From Diadema setosum (lineage: Eukaryota > Echinodermata > Echinoidea > Diadematoida > Diadematidae), in contig CM067077.1 in assembly GCA_033980235.1 (NCBI GenBank), positions 7,682,602-7,746,601 of the forward strand: DNA of 64,000 nucleotides. Reading direction: 5' to 3'. Below are positions 11,823-25,876 of this stretch, one piece after another (position 1 is the stretch's first letter; each line of letters begins with the position of its first letter). The notes under the pieces were generated by a model. The model was not told the DNA's origin and did no database searches. It saw only the letters and a program-made list of their open reading frames with translations. A program made the translations under genes and the position numbers.

Positions 11823-14770
11823 ATTAATTAATTAATTAATTAATTAATTAATTAATTAATTAATTAATTAATTAATTAATTAATTAATTAATTAATAAAT
11901 AAATTCTGTGTTATGCTTAAAAAGATGATCATGTGTTGTGGTATTTTTTTTTAAGTGCAATTCAAAGTTGCATTTTCAGACACACAGAAAGTGACAAACA
12001 CTATGCCATGATTGAGCCTTAACCAAATCTCACCTGAACCATAGTCCATGTTGAAATGAATGCACATACAATTGTAGGCATTTACAAATTGTCCATTATG
12101 AAAAAGCAGAGTTAAACAGACTTGAGTTTTTCAGAGCTAGAAGAAACACAATCTGAGAATAGCAGTATTTCACACTTAAACAGAGTTTGTGATTTTTGGT
12201 GTATTGGCATACACTTAGGACTGTCTCAAGTGACTGAGGGAAATTTGCCCAAGGAAAAGTGCTCAGAAACGACAGACTCCTCACAAATGTACAATTAATG
12301 TGCGAACAGGAAAGTCCATGATTTAATTCACATCTCAAAAGGATATCTTATTTTTGGTATCTGGTATCTACATTAATGTAGATCAATTAATACAATTATG
12401 TGTGATTAAATTTGGACTCCCTTGTAGATTTTTTTTTAAATTAACGATTCCTGAATTGAGTAATTTCTAATGCAACAGAAGGACAAATTGCTAAGCACAG
12501 ACATAAATAAATATGGATTATTCAGTGCTCACGTAACAGCCATGACAAATATGATGGGCATACATACTCGGGTGGGATGTACTAGTATATATTGCTACTC
12601 ACAGAATACCCATTCTCTCTCCAAATTCAGAGCTCAATCTATACAGCATTGCTTTTTCTTAGTGAACAATATAATTAAAGTATGCCCATGATTTTCTTTT
12701 TCTTATCATGGCTTTTAATACTCACACACTGAATAATTTATGACAATAAAAAGCCCTTTGTCAATGAGTGTGCAAATTACTTATTTTGTATTTTCACAGG
12801 ATAAAGATAAAGCCAGCATTTCTGACCTTCTTGTGAAATTCCACCACCGCCACAGTCTCCTCTCCAGCTGCCTCGTGGCCAGCGTCCATGCCATTCTCCC
12901 TCCTCCGCCTCTCCGTGGCGACAAGGACACGCCGCGCCCTGCCGATCTTCTTCTCCAGCATGAAGGAGAGCTCCATGCGCTGCACTGAGCCAAGGAGGAT
13001 CATGGACTCTGATCGCAGTGGAGAAAATTCAACGAGAAAGCAACTTTGTTAATGAGGGCAAGTCTCCATCCCTTCAACATTTATCCCTCTTGCTTCTTTT
13101 TGTGTAATCTCTTCACTGTATACTTTTTGTTTCTAACAATGCCAGCAATCAAGATGTGTATTTTCTTCAATTTGTCTCCCTCTAACAAATGAAATTTGTA
13201 AGATCGCAACTGCTCATCTGTAATTCAACAAACATGTCAGGCAAAAAAAAAAAAAAATGGGAACCAGGGGACTCGAACCTGTCATCTACTGCTTTCCGGG
13301 CAGCGACACTACCACCAGACTATCCCTGGTTTTCAGCAGTGATATGATGAACTTGGAACAAATACCCAAGCTCCAAAATTCCAGACATTCCAAATCAGCA
13401 GTTGCGATTTCACAAATTTCATTACTTTGAGGGAGACTAATTGAAGAAAATTCACATCTCAAACCTTCACCCCTCTACTTAATATTCTCTTGCTTTCATT
13501 AATGCCAAAAATCAGTGGATTTTAAAAGGATCTTGCTTCCAAGGTCTTTACGGTCAAGTCCACCTTTACTAAGACCCAGCAGCATGATACCATTGAGTGG
13601 GAAGGCTGGCCTGACTCGGATACATTCAAGAATCCCCAAAATGAAGTGTTTACTGCCTTATCACTGATCTCTACGTGCATAAACACACAGCCAAAGAATT
13701 TCAACTGACTGTTGCCGATGAGGGAACGCTTTGATGCACATTATGTGCTGACAGGTGCTATTCATGGTTTTCAAAGGTACCCTGTGGGCAGCGAATGAAT
13801 CAATGAATAATTTGACTTTTAACAGGTTTTTGGCATTACACACGTTTTATGTCTAGGTATAGTATAGGTAGGTCTTGAATCTTTTGAGGCTCAGCCAAAA
13901 TTCTGGTGTCCTCCGCAAAAGACTCCATCCTAATCATCATCAACCATATTTATGTTAATGAGGGGTTACTGCTACAAATTTCTACACCAGCTCTACCTAG
14001 TGCAAATTTTCACACCAAGGATAGAAGGGACATCATTGATAAAGGCATCTTGTCCGAGGGGCGTACAGTGTACATTCCTGTGCGGATTTGATTTGATCAC
14101 ATTTAACCCTTTCTGTGCCATAGACTTTGGACAGTGTGTACAATGCTATGAGCTTTTCTGTACCAATCAACACTCAAAGCACACAAAGGGTTTAGAGTCA
14201 CAAGAATCTCATTCACTACACATAGTGTGTCTACATCACCCCAGTCCTTGTTGAGCTGCACTGGCTTCCTGTCAAGTTAGAATAGAATGGATTACAAGAT
14301 CCTACAGCTCTCTTTTAACCTGTTGAGGACGAGTCCCGAGTATACTCGGGCAGGTGTCTATGGGAAATGCGTGTTGCAGCAAAATCAAACTGTCCTCAAC
14401 GGGTTAAGGCCATTTATGGTCAGGCCCCGGGAAACCTGTCTTCCCCAATTGAGCTGCGTCATCCTCACCCTGGCCTTCGTTCATCTGGCCTTACTCTCCA
14501 GATGCCCATTACACATCTCAAGGGATATGGAGACTGCGCACTTTCCTCTATCGCTCCTTGCCTATGGAACTCCCTCCCATCATTTCCTCCATGAAACTGA
14601 CAATCTGTAATGTTTTAAAGCTTCACTCAAGACTCACACTTTGTGCCAAACATCCAATTACTAACTTTCTTGGAGGAGTCTGTGCATTTGAATGTTGTTG
14701 TTGTTGTTGTTGTTATTGTTATTGCTGTTTTTGTTTTTACTGTTGTTGCTACAGCTGCTGTTGTTGTTGC

Positions 14771-14802
<32 letters not shown>

Positions 14803-17800
14803 CCATTGCTGTTGTTGTTGTTGCTGTTGTTGTTGCCGTTGCTGTTGTCATTGTCGTCATTGTCGTTGTCATTGTCGTTGTTGTCGTTGTTGTTGTTGCT
14901 GCTGTTGTTGTTGATGTTGCTGTTGCTGTTGAGATATGTGGCACCATACAAATGCTGTGTTTCATCATCATTATCATTATTATCAGGGGGAGAAGTTAAC
15001 CTGGTGCATCCACCAAGGGGAAGGAGGTCAGGGAGGAGTTGTTGAGGAGGTCCTGGAGCTCTTTGTAGGTGGACAGCCAGGAGATGAACTTGAGATTCCG
15101 CACCATGATGTCTTCCACAAAGATGTCATACGTCCTTGATGATACAGGGGAGGGGCATAAGAGAGAAAAGTGGAGAGGAGCATCAAAGAAAAAAAAATCA
15201 CTTATTGGCATGAAAGTTCATGTTTTGCAATATTGATTGGAAGCATGACTTAATTTTCTGGAGATGTTGGTTTATAGTTCTGCATGTTTTCATACTCGGG
15301 ATACATCTGATCTATGCATTAACAACATTTATATTATTTTATTTATTCAATATTCTTTACCCAGGGTAGCCCCATCAGTGGTTTATACACTGTTATTCTT
15401 GGGGGCCTGCAACAAAATAGCAAAGTACAACAATTGATTTAAAATACACAAAGTACCAAATCAATGACATCCTGCTGTACATAGCAATATCAAAACAATG
15501 CCAATGCTGCGTGTGTACAGTGCAAAATAAGTCTTTGATGATAATAATACACAAATTTGTATTATTGAAAACAAAGACAAGTCAACTGGGGTTTCAACGG
15601 CAGATATTATCACTGTACAAACTCCTTTCATAAATTGCTCTACATCATCTTACATCCACGGCCGTCACTAGACAACAATCTGTAAATTTCAAAGATCCCC
15701 ACATCAACTGAAACGAGTATGAGAGACATTTTACTCAGAATGAATACAGCTAAGAGGCACTACCACTGCAATACATTGATTATATTCATCACCAGCTGTT
15801 AACAATATATTAAAAGTATCATGTTTGTAAGGGCCCTCGCATATTTCTAAATTTTTCATACAAAAAAAAAAAAGACCAAGCTAAAGGAAATGCCATTGGG
15901 GGAACAACCACAGACCAGTGTAATTGCAACCAATTGGGAGAAAATGTACAGCAAATTTTTGATTTAACAGATGAATAGGAACAATTCAAATTCTTTGAAT
16001 TTTCTCAAAGATGGTGAATTCTACAGGTATCATTTATATGTTTTTGCATTCATTTGACTTTGAAACAGGTTCCTATTCAAGCCAAATATTTGCTTTTGAA
16101 TTCATTTGTTGGTTTGTCTGTTGATTGTGACTAACTTGGAGCCAGCGTGGCTGATATCAGGAAGGTAAGGGAGCTTCTTGATGCGGATGATGCTGTCATA
16201 GATGGACGGCTGAAGGAGCTGAGCTATGGCATTAGCTATCAGGACAGCAATCTGAAACAGAGACAACACAAAACAAGATAAACAGGGCCCTCTTTTATCA
16301 AAAGATATAATCGATTTTAAATTTGCCATAGACTTTTGATAGAAATCAACTTCATTAATCAATTTTAACTCTTCATAAAACAGGGCCCAGGACTTTTAAT
16401 ACCAATAGGTTAAAACTGACCAATAAAATTACATGTACTGTGCCAAATTTGTCAATATGTTACTTTTTGTCCACATCCCGAGTGAAAAATAAGACATATT
16501 GTTCATTCTTATAAATAGGAATTTGTATGTTCTGGGAATGGCAGCAAGGATATACAGTCAACCTTGCTTAATTCGACCTCACATAAGTCGAATAATCGCC
16601 TAAGTTGAAGGTCTTTTCAAGTCCACTTCTCTGTACATTCTACTGAATTTAATCCCTCATAAGTCTAATTTTCTCTATGTCGAAGGTATTTCTTTGGTCT
16701 GAATAGATTCCACTTATGCAAGGTTGACTGTATACATTTTGATCATTTCTAAAGCCATTTGATTTCTACAAATGCATACTGTTTCACTTACATTTGGACT
16801 AAAACTAAAAAAGTGAATGCCCGTGTAGGATACAAGATGAACTTTTCATGTTTATAGATAATCCAGAAGAGATGCAAAACCACCAAACAGAATAAAAAAA
16901 TAATAATAATAAAATAGATTACAGACAAATACCCACAGAAATAGCTTCAGCCCGCCTCATAGTCGTGTAAATTTCTGACCTCTCTTAATCAGGTCAATTG
17001 CATAATCGTGACAAAGGTATTTATCACTTTCAAGGTTTTCCAATTAAGTGGTGGACACTGCACTTCACTATTTTTTCCCTGGACAAGCTGGGACATCACC
17101 TGATAATTCTAGAAATATCTCACCATAACGGGAAGGATGTGAGTGATTTGACCAGTCAGCTCAAACACTATGACCGAGGTTGAGATGGTGTGAGTTACAC
17201 TGCCAGACAATGCAGCAGCACCTGAGTAGAAACAGTAAAGAACAAAATTTCAATGCAAATGCTCACTTCACATGAATATCACCAGATATTTTCACACATT
17301 GAAGCACAATGGGATGTTGTCATTGAGACGTTGCACAAAAGGATTCTGAAAATCATGTAGGTTGATTTTATTATTTAGCAACACAGATGTTGAATCCCCC
17401 GGGTGGAACTCAGTGCAAGGTTTTTTCATGTAAAAATTGTGTTTGAAACATTGTTTTCCTGCACATTTAGAACCACAGTTCACAAGGTACTCATCATAAT
17501 TTGCCCAATAAATGCACTCAGAACTGCAACCAGCTGATATGGTATGTTATCTGGTAGTTTTGGATCAACTAATTTCATCTTTAAGTTTTCATATATATTA
17601 AACATTTCTCATTTTCACTAACAACAACAAGACAAGAAGAATTTCTTGTTATTCTCTATAAAATAATCACCATTGAAGATTTCAACAGATTAGTTTATAC
17701 TCTGGATTTTCTGGAACCTAATGCAGATTTTGGTTTCATTTTTTTTCCAAATCAAATACTGAACATGAGATTTTAAAGATGTACAGATGAGCTACAGCCT

Positions 17801-18159
17801 GCAGAATTCATAGGATATTTTGACCACTCACCGACCACAGCATAGCCACCAGGGACCACTTTGTTGAGCACATCACCGTTCGGGATGCCCTCTGGGAACC
17901 AGACAGCCATGGCCTCTCCCACAAGCCTGCCAAACGCTGCTCCGATGGTGAAGACCGGGATGAACACTCCACTTGGTACCGGTAGCGTCACAGCAATGGC
18001 CGACATCCAGAACTTGTTTTAATGGTTAAAAGAATTTATCATCATTTACATTGCTATTGTCATCACTACTGTCATCAATCTGGTAACAGCAGCAACAGCA
18101 GTAGAAGTAGTAGTAGTAGCAGTGCTAGGGGTGGTGGTAGAAGTAGTAGTAGTAGTAGC

Positions 18160-18208
<49 letters not shown>

Positions 18209-18310
18209 ATAATAGTAGAAGTAGTAGTAGTAATATTAGTTGTAGTAGAAGTGGTAGTAGAAGTGGTAGTAGTAGTAGTAGTAGTAGTAGTAGAAGTAGT
18301 AGTAGTAGTA

Positions 18311-18353
<43 letters not shown>

Positions 18354-18365
18354 AAGTAGGAGTAG

Positions 18366-18427
<62 letters not shown>

Positions 18428-18505
18428 ATAGTAGTAGAAGTAGTAGTAGTAATAGTAGTAATAGCAGTAGAAGTAGTAGCAGTAATAGTAGTAGTAGCAG
18501 AAGTG

Positions 18506-18544
<39 letters not shown>

Positions 18545-21500
18545 ATAGTAGTAGTAGTAGTAGAAGTACCAACAGTAATAGTAGTTGTAGGAGCAGTAAT
18601 AGCAGTGTAGTAGCAGTAAAAGAAGTTGTGGTAGTACCATCATTATCATCATCAGTATTGTTACCATTATCACTATTATCATCATTGTGGCTACCATCAC
18701 ACAATATGTTATATTAATATGTCCTTGATGTCAAGGTATGCTTTGAAGTGGTGAAACTGTTCAGTTATTTGTACTTTTCTGCACATTCACTAGTCCAGTC
18801 ACACAAGTGTATTTGCTGTCGTAATATGGACCAGATTCCTTTTATCAACAGTATGTGCTGCCAAAGCCATAAACCATCATGGCAGTGGTACGTGTGTTGT
18901 TTGAAGCATTAGTCCTATTGCTGTGACCTTCCTTGATATTACAAACACACAAATTCTCTGATCTAGCAAAGCGGGCAAAATTACTCACACAAAAATTTCT
19001 GATTTTACAGTACTCTCTGAAAACATGACTGAACGACCATGCATGCACTCACCTCCATGATGATGAAGACGACCAGGGTCACAAAGACGTTGGGTCTATG
19101 CCAAGGCTTGTAGATGTTTTCTTCCTCAATGTCCTCGGGATCGTTTCCCAGGGTGGTGTTGCTGAAGAGCTCGTTGATTTGCTGTTTTTGAGTCAACTGA
19201 GCAGAACAAAGAGATGTTTTTTTATTGAACAAATGTAATGACTGACAAGGCATGTACAATTGATGCACACACCTGAAGTACATCATATGATACATTGTAT
19301 ATGTTCAACAAACATCTTAATGACAAAACCCTGTGGCATCGTGGACAAGACTCCCGACTCCCAATCACAGGACCCAAGTTCGAATCCTGCCCAGTGCATA
19401 CATCCTTGGACAAGACACTTTTACCCACCATGTCCCTCTCGACCCAGGTGTGTACATGGGTATTTAGCAACTCTGGAGTAATACAATTACAAGGCTTACA
19501 ATTCACAAACTTTTATAGTGATCAACGAACAACACTCAGTCATACCACATATAATAAGGCATGTCCTTCATTTTTCGAGTGACAAGAAATACATTATACT
19601 TTTGGTGTTCTTAGGAAATAACATGAAACACAAGGAATAAGATCATTGATTGCAGTTGAAAACTATCAGTTGTTTGAACTCTTGATGTGACCCTGACTTG
19701 GTACACTTTGCTGCAATCTGATAATGTTCAATATTAAAGAATGACAACAGTCACAAAATGGAGGGATTACCTTGAACTAGCTGCAAATGGCAAATTAAAT
19801 GATTGGGGCAATTCATAAACTTACCTCTCCAGCCATAAACTGTCCCAGACCCAGCGGAAAAGTGATGGATGAAATAATAAATGCCACAATGGTGGGATAG
19901 ATCAAACGGCTGAAAGACAGAAAAGTAATTGTAGAAACATTAATGTCACACATTTATTCAAGTTAATACACAGATATTAACCCCTTGCCAATGAGACACT
20001 ATAAATAGCCCAGAGTATGCACATGGGACATCAGCTTCCAGGGAGCAATGGGTTAAAGATACATTTGTATAATTTTATTGCAACCAATTTCTCCAAAATC
20101 AGAGAAAAAGTAAAGCAACATCTTTGAAGGTATTCACTTTCTTAACATCTCTCTTAACTGAGATTCTTGCATGGATATAGCCTCCCAAAGACAAATGCAA
20201 ACAAAATATCTGAAAAGCTGCATTACTTACTTCTTACTTCATCACTACGGTTCTCAATCACAAATTTAACTTGACTGGTAGAGAAATTGTCTTACACATC
20301 CAGATTTGCAATCTTACGCTGGTTAAGTGTGCAAGGAATACAAGAATAGTTTGAATGCAAAAACACATACAAAATTCTTGTAAATGCCATTTTTCAAGGT
20401 TTTTACAGTGAGGTCATCATCAAATAGTTATTTTTTTTTTCAATGACACTACACTTGTTCCATAATGAGAAATATTTTGGAAAATCTGATCAAAATTACC
20501 ACATCTTCATTGTTTTCTTCGTTTTTCAACAGCTACAACTGAAATATCTCAAATTGATAGAAATTGACACATCTGTTTTTGCATTTAATGTCTTCATAGC
20601 ATGATACATTTAATGGGATTTAGTCTTCCAGGAAATTACATGTACCTCACCAGTAGGAAATGTGTCTAGTCACATTCTCAGAGCAGGATACTTACTTCTT
20701 TTGGAGGAAACTGCTGACGGTCTTTTGGCCTCTGAAGAAGTCCACAATTTTCCTGTGAAGGTAAACGAACAGGGCGCCCCCGAAGCCACAAACCACACTG
20801 AAAAGAGACACAACAAGATGATCAAAGGCAAACACGTTTGTACATCCATGCATACACTGGGCTACTGTATCCGCCATGTATTTTGCAAGGTTTACATTTT
20901 CGCAAATTTTGCAAGTCAGGTGCCATTCATGAAGTTTATATGTGCAAAAATATTTACTCTGATCCCAACATAAATGTGACAAGCACTCATATATTTCTCC
21001 GTTCATTGCAATACTCCAATAATTAATACTGCATACTGCGAATTTATCCCCTTGTGAAATTGTTGGGAAGTACCAATTCGGGGGGAAAAAAATATATATA
21101 TATATATTTATATATATATCATTGTGCAGTATGATAGTATCACAAAATGTATGAAACACACACACAAACACACAATCTAAATACATACTGGACAGGAATA
21201 GAAATGATCATATGAAAATGTGATGCTAGATTGTGTACAAGACAATAACAATCACATTTTGCTACAGCCATAATTGTGCCAAAGAGTGTCTACATGTATA
21301 GCTGATCTGCGTGTTTGCATTTTTCTTGTGTGTGTGCATGTGTGTATGAGCATTTTGTATGCACAATCTGTGGTTGTGAGCACATCTTGGTGTGGGTTTG
21401 TGAGTGTGTGGTTTACTTGTGTGTGGATGTGCAAATATACAGTGGTTGTAAGTGTGTGGGTAATTACAAGAAAACGTGTTTGTGTTCGTGTTAGTGTTAT

Positions 21501-24500
21501 TATTCAGTACACCAGAGCTTACCCGATAAATGCGAATGCCACTAACTCTTGGACATCAAAGGGAAAGTCCAGTCTGAAATTTGTCTTGAATAATGCAGTT
21601 ATAGTCTCTGTGTACAGGAAATAAAAGAAGGAATTCAGTGCACTATTAAAGACAATCAGACTTTTATACGAAATCTAGACATATTATGTTCATTTCTCTA
21701 CATTAAGGATGTGACTTCCATGTCATGTTATCAAAAGATATTCAATATTATTTTTGCAGTATCTGAGTATAATACGTAACCCTGCATCACAAAGCCATGA
21801 AGAAGTTGCCAGACATGATTTTTTATTTATAGGGCAGATTCTGAAAGAGCAGACTCTACACTTTAAAATATCATACAATTCAATACAAATTGACTTTCCA
21901 AACCCATCTAATCAATGGAGAGAAAGTACAATGTACATGTACACACTCTGGAAAAGTGTGTACTGAGAAAAGAGGCTTTGATGTTAAAGGGACTGTACAG
22001 TACTGGTTGAGGTGGGGATTCATGTTTTGAACATTCCTAAGTGAGATAATGAAAACCCTCTTATGAAATAGGAAAGAGCATGTAATTTTAAGAAGGATTC
22101 AACGTTTATTTGATGAAAATTGGTTTTCAAATGGCTGAGATATCCCAAAAAGTGCTAATAATAAAAGGCGACATGCCACAACTTTATTAGGATCTCTTTG
22201 TTTCACCTTGTTTTTGGATATCTCAGCCATTTCAAAACCGATTTTCATCGAATAAACTTTTGATAACCCTTAGAACTGCATGCTCTTTGACATCTCATAG
22301 AGTGGTTTCTGAATATCTCGCAAAACGTTAAAAGCTAAATCCTCACCTCGACCAGAACTGTACACACCCTTTAAGGGTCTAGTCAAGTGCTAATATTATA
22401 TAATTTGATCCAGCTGTGCTCTCTGCAATGAATGGAGCAAAGAAAAGGATATAAGACTCCACTGCAACCACTATGAAGGGACTGTTAACTTATTAAAACT
22501 GAAAGTTTGCACATCATTATGTACGTTCTTTTCATGACCGAAAGAACTTCCAACGCAGTAGTATCATACTTTCAAAAGTTAATTGAGTTGAAAGTGAAAA
22601 GGGTTTGCAGGTTTTCAAGTGCTTTGCATCCATAAATCTAAGAAAGCTTACATTAAGCCAAATCAAAGTGTTCTACCAAAACTGCAAAAGCAGACAATTT
22701 CCTATTCGTTTAATGATCTCAAACTTTAGATATAAATGAAAGAAAAGTTGCTCTTTTAGAAAATACAAAGACTTAAAATTGACTACGTTTTCCCTTTTCA
22801 CCTGTTTTGAGTCCTCATGGAAAATCAGGTCACGCAACTTTTTGTTGGTTTTGTGACATAGGGTCACATATTAACTCATTATATGCCAACTAATATAGTA
22901 TAAGGAGAAGTCAATCGAGGAGCGCTGTGACATGAGAGGTAAATATTATCCCTTTTCATTTATAGTAATTTCCAACCTTGGAGATGCTTTACACTTAATT
23001 ACATGTAGGTCTATTTCCGTTACGGGAGGCATTATCTTCATGATTTATTTGTTTTGCAAATATTGGTACAGCAGTAGATTTGAAGAAAAAAAAACAATAC
23101 TCTAACATAAAAGCACTGTTAAATATATCACATACGCAGGTAATGGTCCTTTAAAAGAGGCTTCCGAATGATTTTCAGACTTTAGCATTTGAACATCTAT
23201 AAATTGGATATACTGTGTACAGACTTTCACAATTTATAGTGACTGTGATGAGGAATAAAAATGTTTTCATAATTCATTAAAAAATCACATGAAAGAGGAT
23301 GACGTCAAAGCAACTTCAAATAAGAATACATGATTGGATGCTCAAGGAAGCAGAACAAAGGAAGAAAGCATGCATGAATTCTACACAGGCAAAGTTGTTT
23401 AGCAAGTGGTATGGCAATGGAATTACATTGCTCCACTACTGGAATATGTGAGCCTCCTATGTCATCATCCTCGTTGAGTGTAACTTCTTTTTTTTTCTCA
23501 GAGTATTGGTTCCCCTGCTCAAGGACCACAATAAATTCCACAAATTTATTATACATTGCACTACTGATTTGTGTACTGCATGATGTGAAATTATAAAAAT
23601 CATTTGGAATTCCCCTTTAAGCCAGGGAAGACTAAATGAGATGAGCAGCCTTGATAACCTGTTAAAACAGGAACACTTATTTATTTGGCAAAATCCCTCA
23701 CATAGTCAACAAACCCATCTGAAACCACTTTGAGAACAATGTCATAGCTATTTTCCACAACTGAGATTAAAAAGGAAAACAGTGTCATCCTGTTACACTG
23801 AACATGAGATGGGCATATTGCACAAACAAAGCCTGTTTAAAGGAAAACTATTTACACAAGCTGTAGACATAATGGGTAGGAAATCTAAAGAGAAACAGCT
23901 CCCAACCTTCATCTTTGTTCCAAACTGCCAGCAGCCTGAAGACAAACGCGCCACACACAGCGCCGAAGAAACCGCGCCAGTAGTTGCGGACAGCGAAGTA
24001 GACCGAGGTTACCTCGATGCTGAAGAGCACGCCACCTATGGGCGCAGCAAAGTTGCAGGACACACCCACAGCACAGGCAGCGGCGAGCATCTCACAATTT
24101 CTAGACTCGTTCTATGTGAAGATGGGTGTTGAAAAAGTTTGGGGAAGAATAACATAGATAGGACATTACAGATGTGTATGATGCCTGTAAACATTACAAA
24201 AATCCTAACATTCCACATGCCCTTCAGAACTGTGTTCTCAACCTGTATGTTCATGTTTTATCACTGACATTGTTGTTTTTTCTCTTTTTATTCAAATTCA
24301 TTCTGTAATTTCAAATATTTTCAGTAAGATACTCCTCTCGTTTCTACTATATCCAAACTTTCCTACACATCATTTCCTTTGGCATTCTTTTGTTTTCACT
24401 TCTTAAAATAAACAAACACAGCCCATTTGTTTTGGTTTTTTTTTTCTCTGACTCTCCAACACTACATTAGTGGCTGTATATTAGTACTTTATTCTTCAAA

Positions 24501-25841
24501 GGACATAGTGAGGTTTGCATACTATCACAAATAAAATGCCCTTCATTCAACAAGAAATCATATATTACGATGAAAACCAGTCTTTGACACATAAAATACC
24601 TTAATTTGGCCTCAGTTCTCATTTTCCCACTACATGTAATGAATGATAGGTTGTTGATTTTTTTTTTGATATGGTACTGAAAATACTCCCTGTCAATTCT
24701 GTAAAATCAGTACTACATGTACATGTTACAGCCCAATTTATCATCCCTTGACATTTAGAGGCTTTCTACATTTTCAGACGTCTTTTTTTTTTTCACATTT
24801 GCAGCTTTGAACATCATTGTCAGACAAAAACTCATGTAAATGTACTCTGTACGAATTGTAACATGCAAACTGAAATATCTGAAGAAAATTGACCTGCACT
24901 GTATCCAATATTGCAACTTCACAAAGCATTATAGGTCTATCACACAGCCTTGAATTGGGCAAAAACAAACAAATAACCCATAATCATGTTTGCCAACACG
25001 TCTGGAGCAGTCCAGACAATGGCTCTGCGCATACATGTATGATCAAGAAAGAATATAAGGCTAAGAGACCAATGAGAATCAATCTCACAAACCGCAGGGT
25101 GGCATTAAACAGATGAATGTACTGTTCGCTTTACCACATGTGGTCTTGTCAATACTTCTGTTAGATCATAAAAGTTCACTGGATCAAACGCAAAAGGGGG
25201 AAAAAATGAACTTTGAAACTCACCTCAAATATTCCCTTGAAGGACACGATCAGTTTGCTCAGCATGGTAGAGACTATGCTTGCTATATGGACAAACGGCC
25301 CCTGGAAGTAGATTACCAAGAAAAAGGCATGGTCATTTCACATTAATCCTCTCATGCTGATTATCTTGGGCATTGCAGACATCAGTTTAGAGTTCATATT
25401 ACACTTCAGCCTTTGATAAAAAAAAAAAGGGAAAACATTATCTTCAGGCAAACAAAAAAAAAAAAAAAAAACATTAAAAAAGATGGAAACTTATGGTAAC
25501 CAAAAAGTTTATGTAAAATTTCAGGTAATTGCATATTTCAAACAACATGTCAGATATGTAGCTTTACACTGGTCTGTACACAAGAGTCATATCACTGTAC
25601 AGGAGTGAATACACTCCTTTAAAAAATCAATATTCAAAACTTTGGTTAATCAATGGCTTGGAACCGTTTTTCCTTCCTAATCAAAGTCTTATCTCTCAAT
25701 GCTGATTATCCTATTATATGTCTTCCCTGCAAACAAGTTTAAAAGTAAGTGATCTTTTGTACTACATGATTTGTGATGTAATGAGACAGGAGCAGAATAA
25801 TTTTATGAAAAATATGACTGAGCATTTTTTCTTTTTTTTTT

Positions 25842-25876
<35 letters not shown>

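Larger units (their letters stand above)
14230..14990 (+). mobile_element. CR1/L2-like non-LTR retrotransposon, 3' fragment
   Basis: Frames contain hallmark C-terminal reverse-transcriptase motifs: HWLPV near 14265, YGQAPGNL near 14415, LRSSG near 14480 and APCLWNSLP near 14560. The tail has an expanded (TTG)n, then GGCACCATACAAATGCTGTG and (TCATTAT)n, as in 3' ends of this class. The frame is broken by an 85-bp insertion and 5' truncation; it is dead. Confidence 0.8.

Noticed and set aside
13262..13331. Functional tRNA gene
   Set aside because: C at position 33, mismatched T-stem and an aberrant anticodon loop make it a tRNA-like relic rather than a working gene.
14627..15045. Long low-complexity frames on both strands around 14.7-14.95 kb
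   Set aside because: Produced by the (TTG)n tract in the retrotransposon tail.
18022..18717. Long frames of poly-Ser, poly-Val and poly-Leu on both strands
   Set aside because: They are readings of one trinucleotide microsatellite; no initiation context or conserved domain.
20692..21186. A 164-codon minus-strand frame
   Set aside because: Only its end (20696-20797) is exon 10; the rest is intron read-through containing a MITE and a TA repeat.
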